This document shows positions 54,982 through 64,000 of a DNA stretch of 64,000 nt, in pieces. The stretch is taken from the NCBI RefSeq assembly GCF_000188195.1, contig NZ_GL830979.1:1-64000 (forward strand). The letters are read 5' to 3'. Each line of letters opens with the position of its first letter. Position 1 is the first letter of the stretch. Below the pieces are notes generated by a model. The model saw nothing but the letters and a program-made list of their open reading frames with translations. It searched no databases and was not told the DNA's origin. The DNA is from Succinatimonas hippei YIT 12066. GTDB lineage: Bacteria; Pseudomonadota; Gammaproteobacteria; Enterobacterales; Succinivibrionaceae. The translations under genes and the position numbers were made by a program.

Positions 54982-55018
54982 AAACCTGCAGTTGTGTTTA
55001 AAAACTTACTGCAGGTTT
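54982..55018 (+). terminator. Attenuator between dctP and dctQ, cassette 2
   Basis: AAACCTGCAGT / ACTGCAGGTTT, 11-bp stem with a 15-nt loop, at the same place as the cassette 1 hairpin but unrelated in sequence. Confidence 0.75.
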
Positions 55019-55045
55019 ATTAGCTTAAAAATAAAGGAATCGCCC

Positions 55046-55573
55046 ATGCTGTATCAAATTTACAAGGCTTTGGTGAAGTTGAGCGACGGTTTGTTTGTAG
55101 TTGAAAAAATACTGCTGTTTATTGCAGTGTTTGTGGTCGTACTCGTAAATTTCGCCAATGTGTGCTTACGTTATATAGCTTCTTACAGCTTGAATTACTG
55201 TGAAACGTTAAGTGTAGTTTTATTTATGTTCATGGTGCTGATAGGAGCAAATATCTCAGTAAAGACCGATAACGAAATAAAAATTGAGTTTTTCAGATCA
55301 AAAGATCCGTTTAAAGACGGTTTGATTCATTTTATCCCCGACATTATAGCCATCATCGCTATTATCGTGTGCTTGTCCGGATTGTTTGATACTGTTGCGG
55401 CTGTAATGCGCAATAAACAAAGATTAACTCCTTTGCCTCTTTATACTTACCACGTGTACATAGTAATGATCGCCGGCTTTTTCCTGGTGCTGCTTGACAG
55501 ATTAATCATAGCCTTAAAGCACTTGTGCCAGATTTGCGGTATTGAAATCAAGGACGAGGTTAAATCAGCATGA
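55046..55573 (+). CDS. dctQ: TRAP transporter small permease DctQ, cassette 2
   Basis: The 175-aa protein has four hydrophobic segments, with NFANVCLRYIASYSLNYCETLSVVLFMFMV matching the DctQ pattern. ATG 55046 follows AAGGAA; a longer frame upstream overlaps the dctP hairpin and is rejected. Its stop overlaps the dctM start by ATGA. Confidence 0.9.
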   Translation: MLYQIYKALVKLSDGLFVVEKILLFIAVFVVVLVNFANVCLRYIASYSLNYCETLSVVLFMFMVLIGANISVKTDNEIKIEFFRSKDPFKDGLIHFIPDIIAIIAIIVCLSGLFDTVAAVMRNKQRLTPLPLYTYHVYIVMIAGFFLVLLDRLIIALKHLCQICGIEIKDEVKSA

Positions 55574-56849
55574 GCCCCATTTTGGTCTTATTAATCGTAT
55601 TTATTGTCACGCTTATTATCGGTGTGCCTTTTTTGTCTGGAGTCTGACGATTTCATGCCTGGCTTCATTATGTCTGATGAACGGTTTTCCGGTAATGACC
55701 ATGGTTCAGAAGATGTATAACGGCGGTGCCCGCTATACTTTGCTTGCCATTTTCTTTTTCATGCTTGCAGGTTCAATTATGCAGCACGGCGGAATTTCAT
55801 CGCGGCTGGTGGAATTTTCAAAAGCATGTTTAGGACATGTTCGCGGCGGATTGTCGATTGTGGTTTTGGCTGTATGCATGATGTTTGCTGCATTGTCGGG
55901 CTCTTCAATTGCGACTACTGCGGCAATCGGAGGTATGCTTTATCCTGAATTGGTTAAGGCAAATTATCCGAAAGGGTATTCGGCAGCTTTACCGGTTGCC
56001 GGAGGTACCTTAGGTATAGTTATTCCTCCTTCAATCGTCTTTGTTGTTTATGGCGCAATCACAGGTACTTCAATTTCACAGCTTTTAATGTCAGGTGTAA
56101 TTCCAGGATTGATGGGCGGTATTTTTATGTGTATTTATGCGTATTTTTACGCTAGAAAACACAATATTCCAAGTTCCAATGAGTTTTCCTGGTCTCGTCT
56201 TGTAGTTGCGACTAAAAACGCATTTTGGGCCTTGCTTATGCCGATCATTATTTTAGGCGGCATTTATACCGGCATTTTTACTCCTACCGAGTCAGCGGCC
56301 GTGGCCGTAATATACGGTTTGTTTGTGGCTTTTTTCATTCATCGTGAGCTTAATCTTAGAAAATTAAAGGATATAGTCGTCGATTCCGTTAAAGGTACTG
56401 CCAATATCCTCATGATTATTATGGCCGCATCCTTGTTTGGGTATGTTCTTACCATTTATCAGGTTCCGACCTTGTTTACCAATGCGGTAAGCTCATTTAT
56501 TACCGGTAAATACTCGTTTATCCTGTTCCTGAACATCCTGTTGCTGTTTTTGGGCATGATTATGGATTCGGGCGCTATTATCTTGATTTTGGCACCGCTT
56601 GTTTACAATATGGCGGTAGGCTATGGAATTGATCCAGTCCATTTAGGCTGCATTATTGTGTTTAACTTAGCTGTAGGTCAGGCTACTCCGCCTTTCGGCA
56701 ACTGTTTATTTGCTGCAATTCCGGCAACAAAACAGGATATCGTTACTTTGTCAAAGAACGCATTCCCGTTTGTCGTTATTCTGTTTGCGACAGTATTGCT
56801 TGTTTCTTACGTGCCGATTTTCGCTATGCTGCTTCCGAGCTTAATGTAG
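55570..56849 (+). pseudogene. dctM: TRAP transporter large permease DctM, cassette 2, frameshifted
   Basis: From ATG 55570 the frame reads MSPILVLLIVFIVTLIIGVPF and then stops at 55645. The rest of DctM (SLTISCLASLCLM through AMLLPSLM) continues one frame over. The break is in a run of six T at 55629-55634; seven T would give GVPFFVWSLTIS and a 426-aa protein, almost the length of the cassette 1 DctM (428). This could be a homopolymer sequencing error, slippage or a true lesion. Other family motifs (AALSGSSIATTAAIGG, GIVIPPSIVFVVYG) are intact. Confidence 0.88.
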
Positions 56850-56862
56850 TGAGGGCGTAAAA

Positions 56863-58032
56863 ATGAAGTACGATTTTTTGATTAAAAACGGACAAGTCTT
56901 CGACAGTGAAGCAGGAAAGTTTTCTGTCGGGGATGTGTATGTACGCGGCGGTAAAATAGCTGCCGCCCCGTCAGTTAATGAAGAATCTGAAGTTAATACC
57001 GTTATTGATGCTAAAGATAAATTTGTGGTGCCGGGACTTATTGACGAACATCTGCACCTTGACCTTTACGGCAGCATGATAGGAGTTAACGGCGATTTGA
57101 TGTGCATTCCGAACGGAATTACTACAGCTTGTGACGGAGGGACCTGCGGAGCTTCGAATTTCAGGCAGTTTTATAACAGCAATATTATAAGATATGAAGC
57201 TTCGACGTACTCATACTTAAATGTACAGACTTTCGGCAACAAGAGTTTGTGCATTCATGAAGAAGATCATGATCCTAAAGATTTCAGACCTGATTTAATT
57301 GAAAATACCTTTGCAAAATATCCTGATGTTTTGCGCGGGCTTAAAGTCAGGATGTGTCTTGGAACTTTAGGTAATGAACAGGGGCTTGCTCCTTTGGTAA
57401 AAGCTAAAGAGATAAGTGAGGATCTTAAATCAAAAGGGTATTACTGTCCTTTGGTTGTGCACTATGACAATTTGCCTGATAACGTGAAAGTTGCCGATTT
57501 ATTTAACGTATTAGGTAAAGGTGATATCGTAGCTCATGTTTTTCAGGTAAAGCGTGAAACTATTTTTGAAGCAAACGGAAAAGTTAAAGACGCGGTGTTA
57601 AAAGCAAGGGAAAGAGGCGTTTTGATGGATGATTGCCACGGACGCGTTCATTGGAGTTTTCCGTCTTTAAGCAGCGCGGTAAAAGAAAATTTTTATCCTG
57701 ATATTATAAGCAGTGACGCTGTTCGAATAAGTGAGTATGTAAGACCGGGATTTTCATTGCTGTTTGCCATGACGGTACAAAGTGCAGCAGGAATGGATCT
57801 TGAAAAAATTCTTAAGGCGGTCACGATAAATCCTGCCAAAGCTTTGGGCATTGCAGATAAAGCTGGAATTATTAAAGAAGGCTATCCTGCGGATATCGCT
57901 ATTTTGGATATTAGGGGTACCGATATGCAGCTTACCGATAATTACGGCAATACTGTTGATGGCAATAAATTATTCGTTCCTCTTTTAACTATGAAGTCAG
58001 GTAGAGTTGCGTTCCGTCAGATATTTTTCTAA
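56863..58032 (+). CDS. COG3964-type amidohydrolase/deacetylase, cassette 2
   Basis: A 389-aa paralogue of the cassette 1 hydrolase. Metal ligands are kept: HxH in IDEHLHLDL, Lys in RGLKVRMC, His in VVHYDNLP, His in VAHVFQV and Asp in IISSDAV. It differs strongly around the active site (LDLYGSMIG in place of VFYGGTGIG), in line with a different acyl or acid substrate. GAGGGCG lies before ATG, 13 nt after dctM. Cytosolic. Confidence 0.85.
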   Translation: MKYDFLIKNGQVFDSEAGKFSVGDVYVRGGKIAAAPSVNEESEVNTVIDAKDKFVVPGLIDEHLHLDLYGSMIGVNGDLMCIPNGITTACDGGTCGASNFRQFYNSNIIRYEASTYSYLNVQTFGNKSLCIHEEDHDPKDFRPDLIENTFAKYPDVLRGLKVRMCLGTLGNEQGLAPLVKAKEISEDLKSKGYYCPLVVHYDNLPDNVKVADLFNVLGKGDIVAHVFQVKRETIFEANGKVKDAVLKARERGVLMDDCHGRVHWSFPSLSSAVKENFYPDIISSDAVRISEYVRPGFSLLFAMTVQSAAGMDLEKILKAVTINPAKALGIADKAGIIKEGYPADIAILDIRGTDMQLTDNYGNTVDGNKLFVPLLTMKSGRVAFRQIFF

Positions 58033-58051
58033 TGAGTCTTCTGTGGTTTTA

Positions 58052-58071
58052 AAGGCGGCGTATGCCGCCTT
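58052..58071 (+). terminator. Terminator of TRAP cassette 2
   Basis: AAGGCGGC-GTAT-GCCGCCTT, an 8-bp GC-rich stem 20 nt past the stop. The following T-run is weak. The rest of the 58072-58373 gap is AT-rich; TGTTAAAAT at about 58300 may be the promoter for the giant autotransporter, and I see no gene there. Confidence 0.7.
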
Positions 58072-58373
58072 ATATGTTGTTATATAAAGATTAATTTTCA
58101 AAAAAAGCAAGTCTTTTCAATATTATGCAAAGCTGTAAGCATATAAATTAATCTGATTTGAAGAAGTTTATAAATTTTTATGCTGTAATCTCATTTTTTT
58201 CTTTTTAATGCACAATAATGTTACATTTTTTAACCTGATTTTGTGATGTTTATTGTGTTTTATTAAAAAATCATACGTCTTAATGTTTCTTTTTTCTTCA
58301 CCTGTTAAAATTTATTTTGGAAGATGGTTAATTAATAATTCCGATATTCAAACACAGTACGAGGCAAATTTTT

Positions 58374-61300
58374 ATGAGACTGACCCGTAGTGCACTTAAT
58401 ATGCTTAAAAGTGCATACAAAGCTATTCTGTTAAATGAATTTATTAAAAAAATCACTGTAGGGGGGGGGTAATTCACAATCTTCATTAGAAGAAAATACC
58501 GACAAACAAAATATTAAATCACGTCTTGCTTTTATACTTCTTCCTTTATCTTTAGCATTATTCAGTTCATCGTCTACTGCAGAAATAATTAAATGGGGAA
58601 ATTTTAGTGGTGGTCTCGGTACAACAATAGATTTAGATACAGGGATAGATCCTAATCTTGGATTCACTATTGGAAACGATAAACCGGCATATAATTATGC
58701 CTCTGATATTGTATGGATAGATGATGATGGTCCGTATACAATTACTTTTTCAGATGGGGCAACACTCAATGATACAGATGGAACTTTATTATTAAATCAG
58801 ACTGTAGGTGATAGCTATAAATTTATTTCAGCAGAATCTGGTATTGCCTTTTATGGAAATGGTATCCAAGCTAAGGATTTTAATTTACAAATAAAAGGGA
58901 AAACGAACAATAAATTTTCCCAAAACATCAGTCAAAACAGTACTAAAGTTGCTACAGCAACATACTCTATAGGTAATGAAGCAGTAAATCTTCTTAAAAG
59001 CAATCAAGATTTTTTTAATAAGTACGGTCATAACTTATTAATTACTAATGAAGACGGCGTAGAAAGAATTATTTTTGATGGAAAGGACTATGATAGCTCT
59101 ACAGGTATCCGTGTTGATTCAACAACTACAATCCTGAGACCTTCATTTGGGACAGAAGGGATACTTGAAGATGTGTTAGAAGGTACTGATACTAGCAATC
59201 ATGGTTTTAGCACTTTATCTGTTCTCACAGAATTAAACATAGAATCAGGACAGATATTATCACTTGCAAGCACTACAACTAATAGAAATAATAATACCAT
59301 GGCTGCTCATTTAACAGGTGATGGTGGTGTTAAATACACAGGCTCAGGTATTTTAAACATAAACTCATGGAATAACGATACGGAGAATGACTATAAAGGA
59401 GATACAACGGTAGAAGGGCAAGATTCAGACCATCAACTTACGGTAAGGATGTATCGTGAAAAGAGTTTCGGAAACTCTTCAAATGTAAGCATTACTAACG
59501 CCAATCTTGAATTCTTAAGAGATACACCATCATTTAACGTATCAAACACCTTATCTCTCGTGGAGAACGCTTCCATTAAAGCAGCTAGAGAAGAAAACGG
59601 ACAGATTGTCGATAACGGAAATCTTACTTCTATAACTGCTACAAATTATAAATTCGGCTCAGAATCCGTTGACACAGCTCTTTCAAATATAGATATTGCA
59701 GTAAACAGCAATACTCTTAATTTTAATCAAAACGGTAAAGTTTCGTTCTCCAATATAAAAGAAAGTAATGACTCTGCATCAGAACTTATATATTCATTTG
59801 CAAGCGGTTCCGGAACCGGTAGTTTAGATGAGGTAACACTCAGTAATTCTAAAATCAGCTATGACGAAAGCATACAAATTGCAACAGAAAAAACCTTGTT
59901 ACAAAATGCATCTAAGCTTACAGTAAGTGCAGGCAGATATCATGATCAACTCGGTAATTCAGTTGAATTCGATGCAAGATCAACCGATACATCTTCTGAT
60001 TATAATCGTCTGGAGCTTAATTCAGAGTCAAATATAACATTAGAGAATATTGTTTTTTCCGGCGGCAATCAATATGATCGCATTTCATTAACCGGTTTAG
60101 GCGGAACTCAAAGCTCTGTAACCATTGAGAATACAGCTGATTTTACTAATTATAACGGTTCTATTTCTCTTACCAATTCAAGTTTTGATTTAACTACTGA
60201 CTTAGCTAATCGCTTATTTAACAACAATAACTCATACCATGGCGGTTTATTGCTTGCAGATAGCTCTAAAGTATCAATATCCGGCAATTCCTCTGTAAAT
60301 GTTAATAATTTCGGTTGGAGCGCAAATTCTGCCGTCGGCGGCGTTCTTGATCTTTCGGGATTTAACTTTGATCAGGTAGATGACAATATTGCAGCACTTA
60401 AAGTAAACGGAACCTACTATGTAGGCAATACAACTGCCACCGTAAAAATTGATGAGTCGGACTTTTCGTTTAACGGTGCTGCACAAACCGATACTCCGAT
60501 TTTCGATATAGTACTTCAAGATGCGCAGCTTCTTATAGAATTACAACAAGGGGATAGATATAACAACGTAACTTTAATTGATAGCAGCGATCAACAAATA
60601 ACTCAAGGAGTACTTACTACTGAATATATCAGTAATGCCGACGAAAACAAACAGAATATTGCCGCCTTGGGAACATGGGGCATGACAACAAATTATCCTT
60701 CTGATGATACGAATACGAAATACGGATTATGGTTGGGATACGGACTTCAGTCCCTTGAATTAAGAAACGGTCATAATGAAAGTGATGCGTCTCCGGCAGC
60801 AAACGAAGCCTTAGACTTATCATCATCATTTATGGCAATATCCTCTGAAACAGCCGCAAATAATCGACTTGCAACTACAATCACAGGTCATGGTATTCTG
60901 TGGTATCAAAATAATGAAGTACTGGGAGATACCGCAAGTGAAATTTATGTTTCAGGGAATAATTCTTATACCGGAATTACCTTAGTTGACAGTGACATCA
61001 AGCTGCACACCCAGTCATCTACCGGCTTAGGAAATTCATCTTTAGTTTTAGTCGGCAATAATTCGGACTTTTACTTCGGAGAAGGAGCTGAAGGTGTAAA
61101 GCTGTCTTTAACCGGACTTGCATCTGATAGCGGAATTCACTCAATAAATATAGGTCAGGCTGATATTCTTACCGTTTTAGGAAATAACTCTTTATTGGCT
61201 AAAGATTTAATTAAATCTATAGAAGAAAAGAATATTTCAACTACATTAATTCAAGGTAATGTTCTTGGTGAAAAAACATCATTAACCGGCAGCGGTACCT

Positions 61301-64000
61301 TACAAATAGGAAATGAATCTTCCGATAAGATAGCTCTAACTTTCAACTCAGCTTCAACCTTAAACGATTTTAACGGCACAGTTAAACTTGTTGGAACTAA
61401 GTCTAAAGTTACTATTAAAGGAGAAGATGTCCTTCAAAACGGTAAATATGAAGGATCTAAAGATGATGTTGTAGAGATTAATACTGATGTGCAAATTGCT
61501 GCAGATAAAGCAGATTTCAGCAAGTTTGAGGGTGTTTTAGATTTAGCAGAAGTAACTGCTACGGTTACATCCACCCTTGATGCGCTAAACAGAAGTGCTG
61601 TTTTAGATCTGGAAAATACAACATTTGTTTTAGATTCCGTAGCAAATAACGGCACTACCGCACCTTTTGATAACACTATTAAAGGAACAGGCACACTCAA
61701 TTTCCAACATACAACCGATGTTAGCATGGACTACACTTCTAAGCTGACAGGTTTTAGCGGTGAGCTGGATCTTGACGACACTTCAAAAGTCACAATTAAA
61801 GACCTTGCTAACATTAATTCCACTATTAGTGCAGATCTTGAGAACGGCACATTGCTTTCTTTAATAACTTCAGCAACTGATGCCGTTGATTGGTCAGGGT
61901 TAACCGGCTCAGGTACGGTTGAACTTGAAAATACTGATGGAAAAACAGCTCTTACTTTCTTTGACGTTAATGAAGGATTTACCGGAACTGCGCATCTTAC
62001 AAACTATACGTTTGATTTCGGTGGAGATGATGTTGAAACTAATCCGAATTCTCAATTAGTTTCTCAAGCCGCAATCGTTGCTGAAAACACCGATTTAACC
62101 GTAACTTCGGCAATTACCTCTCAAGGAATGGAACTTGCCGGAGATTCTTCGCTTAAATTTGAATCTGAAGGAGATATAAAGCTTGGAGGTGATATTTCAA
62201 GTCTGATTACCATGGCGGAGGAAAAAACATTTACAATTTCAGGAAATAATAAAATCATTATTAATCCTGAAACGGTAAATTTAGTTACCTCGGCAATTGC
62301 CGAGGCCGGAGCTCCCGATACTCCCGCAAATTTAGGAATTCTCGGTACTGTCAACTATCTGAATAATGTCGTTGATTCGCGTTATTTGACCTTAGTAAAA
62401 GGCTCTGTTAACGCGACGGAAGGCAGTCTTACTTTCGTGGATGAAGACGGCAATGAAATTGACACCTCCACAGGAATTTCTGTCTCCGTAACGGAAAACG
62501 GACAATCTGTTGCCGATATCGGCTACGGAACAAAATTTAAAACAGGAGCTGCCGGTCAGGATTTATTTGTAAGCGGCGGTGCCGGTAGCCTTGCATTACG
62601 TCAATCAACCGAGCTTAACGCTGAAAAAGAAATCGGATCTGATTTTAATCTTAATGTTACCGTCACTGCAGATCCTGATGTTGATGTCGTAATTGCCGGT
62701 AATAAAGCTTTAACTTTATCAAAATCAAACAACAGCTTTACCGGCTCCGTTACAGTTAACGAAGAGGCAACTTTAAACTTATCTTCAACAAATGCGTTAG
62801 GCGGTAATACTGCCGAAACCTCAGAAACCACTGCGCTTATCGTTAACGGAAAAGTTAATGCAGAAGCAAATCAAAAAGCTCAGACTTTAGTGCTTAATAA
62901 CAGTGGAGAGTTAAACCTTAACGAAAATTCTTTAAGTTTAACTAAAGAGAAGGGGCAATCGTCCTTGTCCGGTAAATTAACTGGTTCAGATAATTCCGCT
63001 TTAAAGCTTGAACAAGGAGCGTCTTTAACAGTTTACGACAGTGCTGATATTTCCGGAATGAAAGGCACCTATGATTTAACTGCAGGAGACAATACATTAG
63101 AGTTTGCTTTTAATTCAAATAAAGCTATTTCAAACAGCTCAATTAAAGGCGGCAATATCGTTAAATCAGGAGCAGGATTACTTACTATCGGCTTTGATAT
63201 GCTTTCAAGCGAAGATGCAAGCTTATCTTCTCTTGAGGTTAAACAAGGTGCTGTAGCATTCGATGGCTGGAACGATAATTCGCTTAATTTACGCAGCGTA
63301 AATCTTGAGAGCAACACCGTTTTTAATTTCACTGGAAAAGAGCTTAACGCAAAAGACGATTTTGCCGCAAACAATGCTACGGTTAACTTCTTTGCAAATT
63401 CTTCTTTAGATCATGTTATAACCGGAGCGGTTTCAGGTTCGGGCAATACCTTTGATTTAACCGCTGACGGTAGCTTCAATAGCCAAAGTTTGACAATTGA
63501 TAAACTTGCATCTGGCAGTGACAATACTTTCGTTGTAGGTATCGACAATACCGGAGCAATTCCTCAAGTTTCGCAAATCATTATTAATGAAGCCGAAGGC
63601 ACTGCTACTCAGAAGGTTGATTTAGCTTATGTCCACGGCGATTATGATTTTGCCGATACGTTGACCTTTGCCACAGTCAAAGGAACTAATGCACAAGGTG
63701 TCGAATTTGTAGGTAGTGATGAATCGCTTCCTTCAAATGTCGTAAGAACTGACAGAACTACCGTCATATCCGCTATTACTCCAGCTTACAGCATTATAAG
63801 TAATAATAACGCTGACCAATCCGTAAATTGGGGCTTTGAACGTAATACCGCATATGATGAAATTTCAATTGTCGGTGACGTTATGACCGATATGGCAAAT
63901 ACCGTATACGCATCAAATGTTTATCTTGATACTTTAAATAAGCGTATGGGTGAGGCGCGTTACGTTAACGGTGAAGATTACGGTGTCTGGGCACGCGTCC
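58374..64000 (+). CDS. Giant autotransporter, phase-off, partial
   Basis: ATG 58374 (GAGG 9 nt upstream) encodes MRLTRSALNMLKSAYK..KKITVGGG and meets a stop directly after nine G (58461-58469). One G fewer or two more continues into NSQSSLEEN, a signal peptide (KSRLAFILLPLSLALFSSSSTA) and an open frame reaching the window end, over 1,800 codons. The passenger holds autotransporter-associated beta-strand repeats (VKYTGSGILNI; SGNNSYTGITLVDSDIKL; KSNNSFTGSVTVNEEATL). The end, TLNKRMGEARYVNGEDYGVWARV, is the usual opening of the translocator barrel. An extended N-terminus before the hydrophobic core is typical of large autotransporters. Function probably adhesion. Confidence 0.88.
58461..58469 (+). 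repeat. Poly-G tract, probable phase-variation switch
   Basis: Nine consecutive G in AT-rich surroundings, 29 codons into the giant autotransporter and before its signal peptide. At nine G the frame is closed; at eight or eleven it is open. Slipped-strand changes in such tracts switch surface genes in Neisseria, Campylobacter and Helicobacter. Confidence 0.8.

Noticed and set aside
58431-58667. Minus-strand small gene across the poly-G tract
   Set aside because: It is a shadow of the giant autotransporter. Its proline run comes from the G tract and it has no ribosome site or homology that I recognise.
61434-63374. Several minus-strand frames inside the giant autotransporter
   Set aside because: They are antisense shadows of a continuous plus-strand coding frame that matches autotransporter repeats.

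Overview
The window looks like chromosomal DNA from an AT-leaning gammaproteobacterium. The gene order map-glnD-dapD and rpsB-tsf-pyrH-frr-uppS-cdsA-dxr-rseP-bamA-skp-lpxD-fabZ-lpxA-lpxB-rnhB-accA-tilS is the classic gammaproteobacterial arrangement. The wealth of TRAP and TTT carboxylate transporters, the large autotransporters and the base composition suggest an anaerobic gut or rumen lineage such as Succinivibrionaceae; that placement is inference. I saw no tRNA, CRISPR array, insertion sequence or prophage.

Layout. 1-260: end of an rRNA operon (spacer, 5S, terminator). 0.3-7 kb: pgpA, an exported protein of unknown function, ppnN, rsmE-queF, a DUF5718-like gene and metK. 7.2-11.5 kb: dapD, glnD and map on the minus strand. 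11.6-20.4 kb: an accessory block lying between map and rpsB, which are normally close divergent neighbours. It holds a YbhGFSR/CecR-type ABC exporter operon with a palindromic operator, a small lipoprotein and an 872-aa autotransporter. 20.7-38.6 kb: the translation, isoprenoid, outer-membrane assembly and lipid A block, with an SDR gene where dnaE usually lies. 38.65-39.3 kb: two 260-bp-spaced repeats that each end in a porin-like C-terminus plus terminator, then a candidate small RNA, then rpsT.

39.9-58.0 kb is a catabolic island. A minus-strand operon encodes a fused four-carbon acid-sugar kinase/PdxA2 protein, a DapA-family aldolase, a 2-hydroxyacid dehydrogenase, an iron alcohol dehydrogenase and a TTT transporter (tctB-tctA-tctC). 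A divergent DeoR-family regulator follows, then two parallel cassettes, each dctP-dctQ-dctM plus a COG3964-type amidohydrolase. An 18-bp palindrome, TTGATT-N6-AATCAA, occurs between the divergent operons and upstream of both TRAP cassettes (five sites). I infer one regulon for uptake, deacylation and breakdown of (acylated) hydroxy or sugar acids.

58.4 kb to the end is one giant autotransporter gene that runs off the window. A run of nine G lies 29 codons after its start codon and puts the gene out of frame; eight or eleven G would restore it. This is the hallmark of a phase-variable surface protein in the OFF state.

Three other genes (lpxA, the first dctP, the second dctM) each look one base short of an intact frame. 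Restoring one base gives the expected protein length in each. Because lpxA is normally essential, sequencing or assembly error must be considered for these three.
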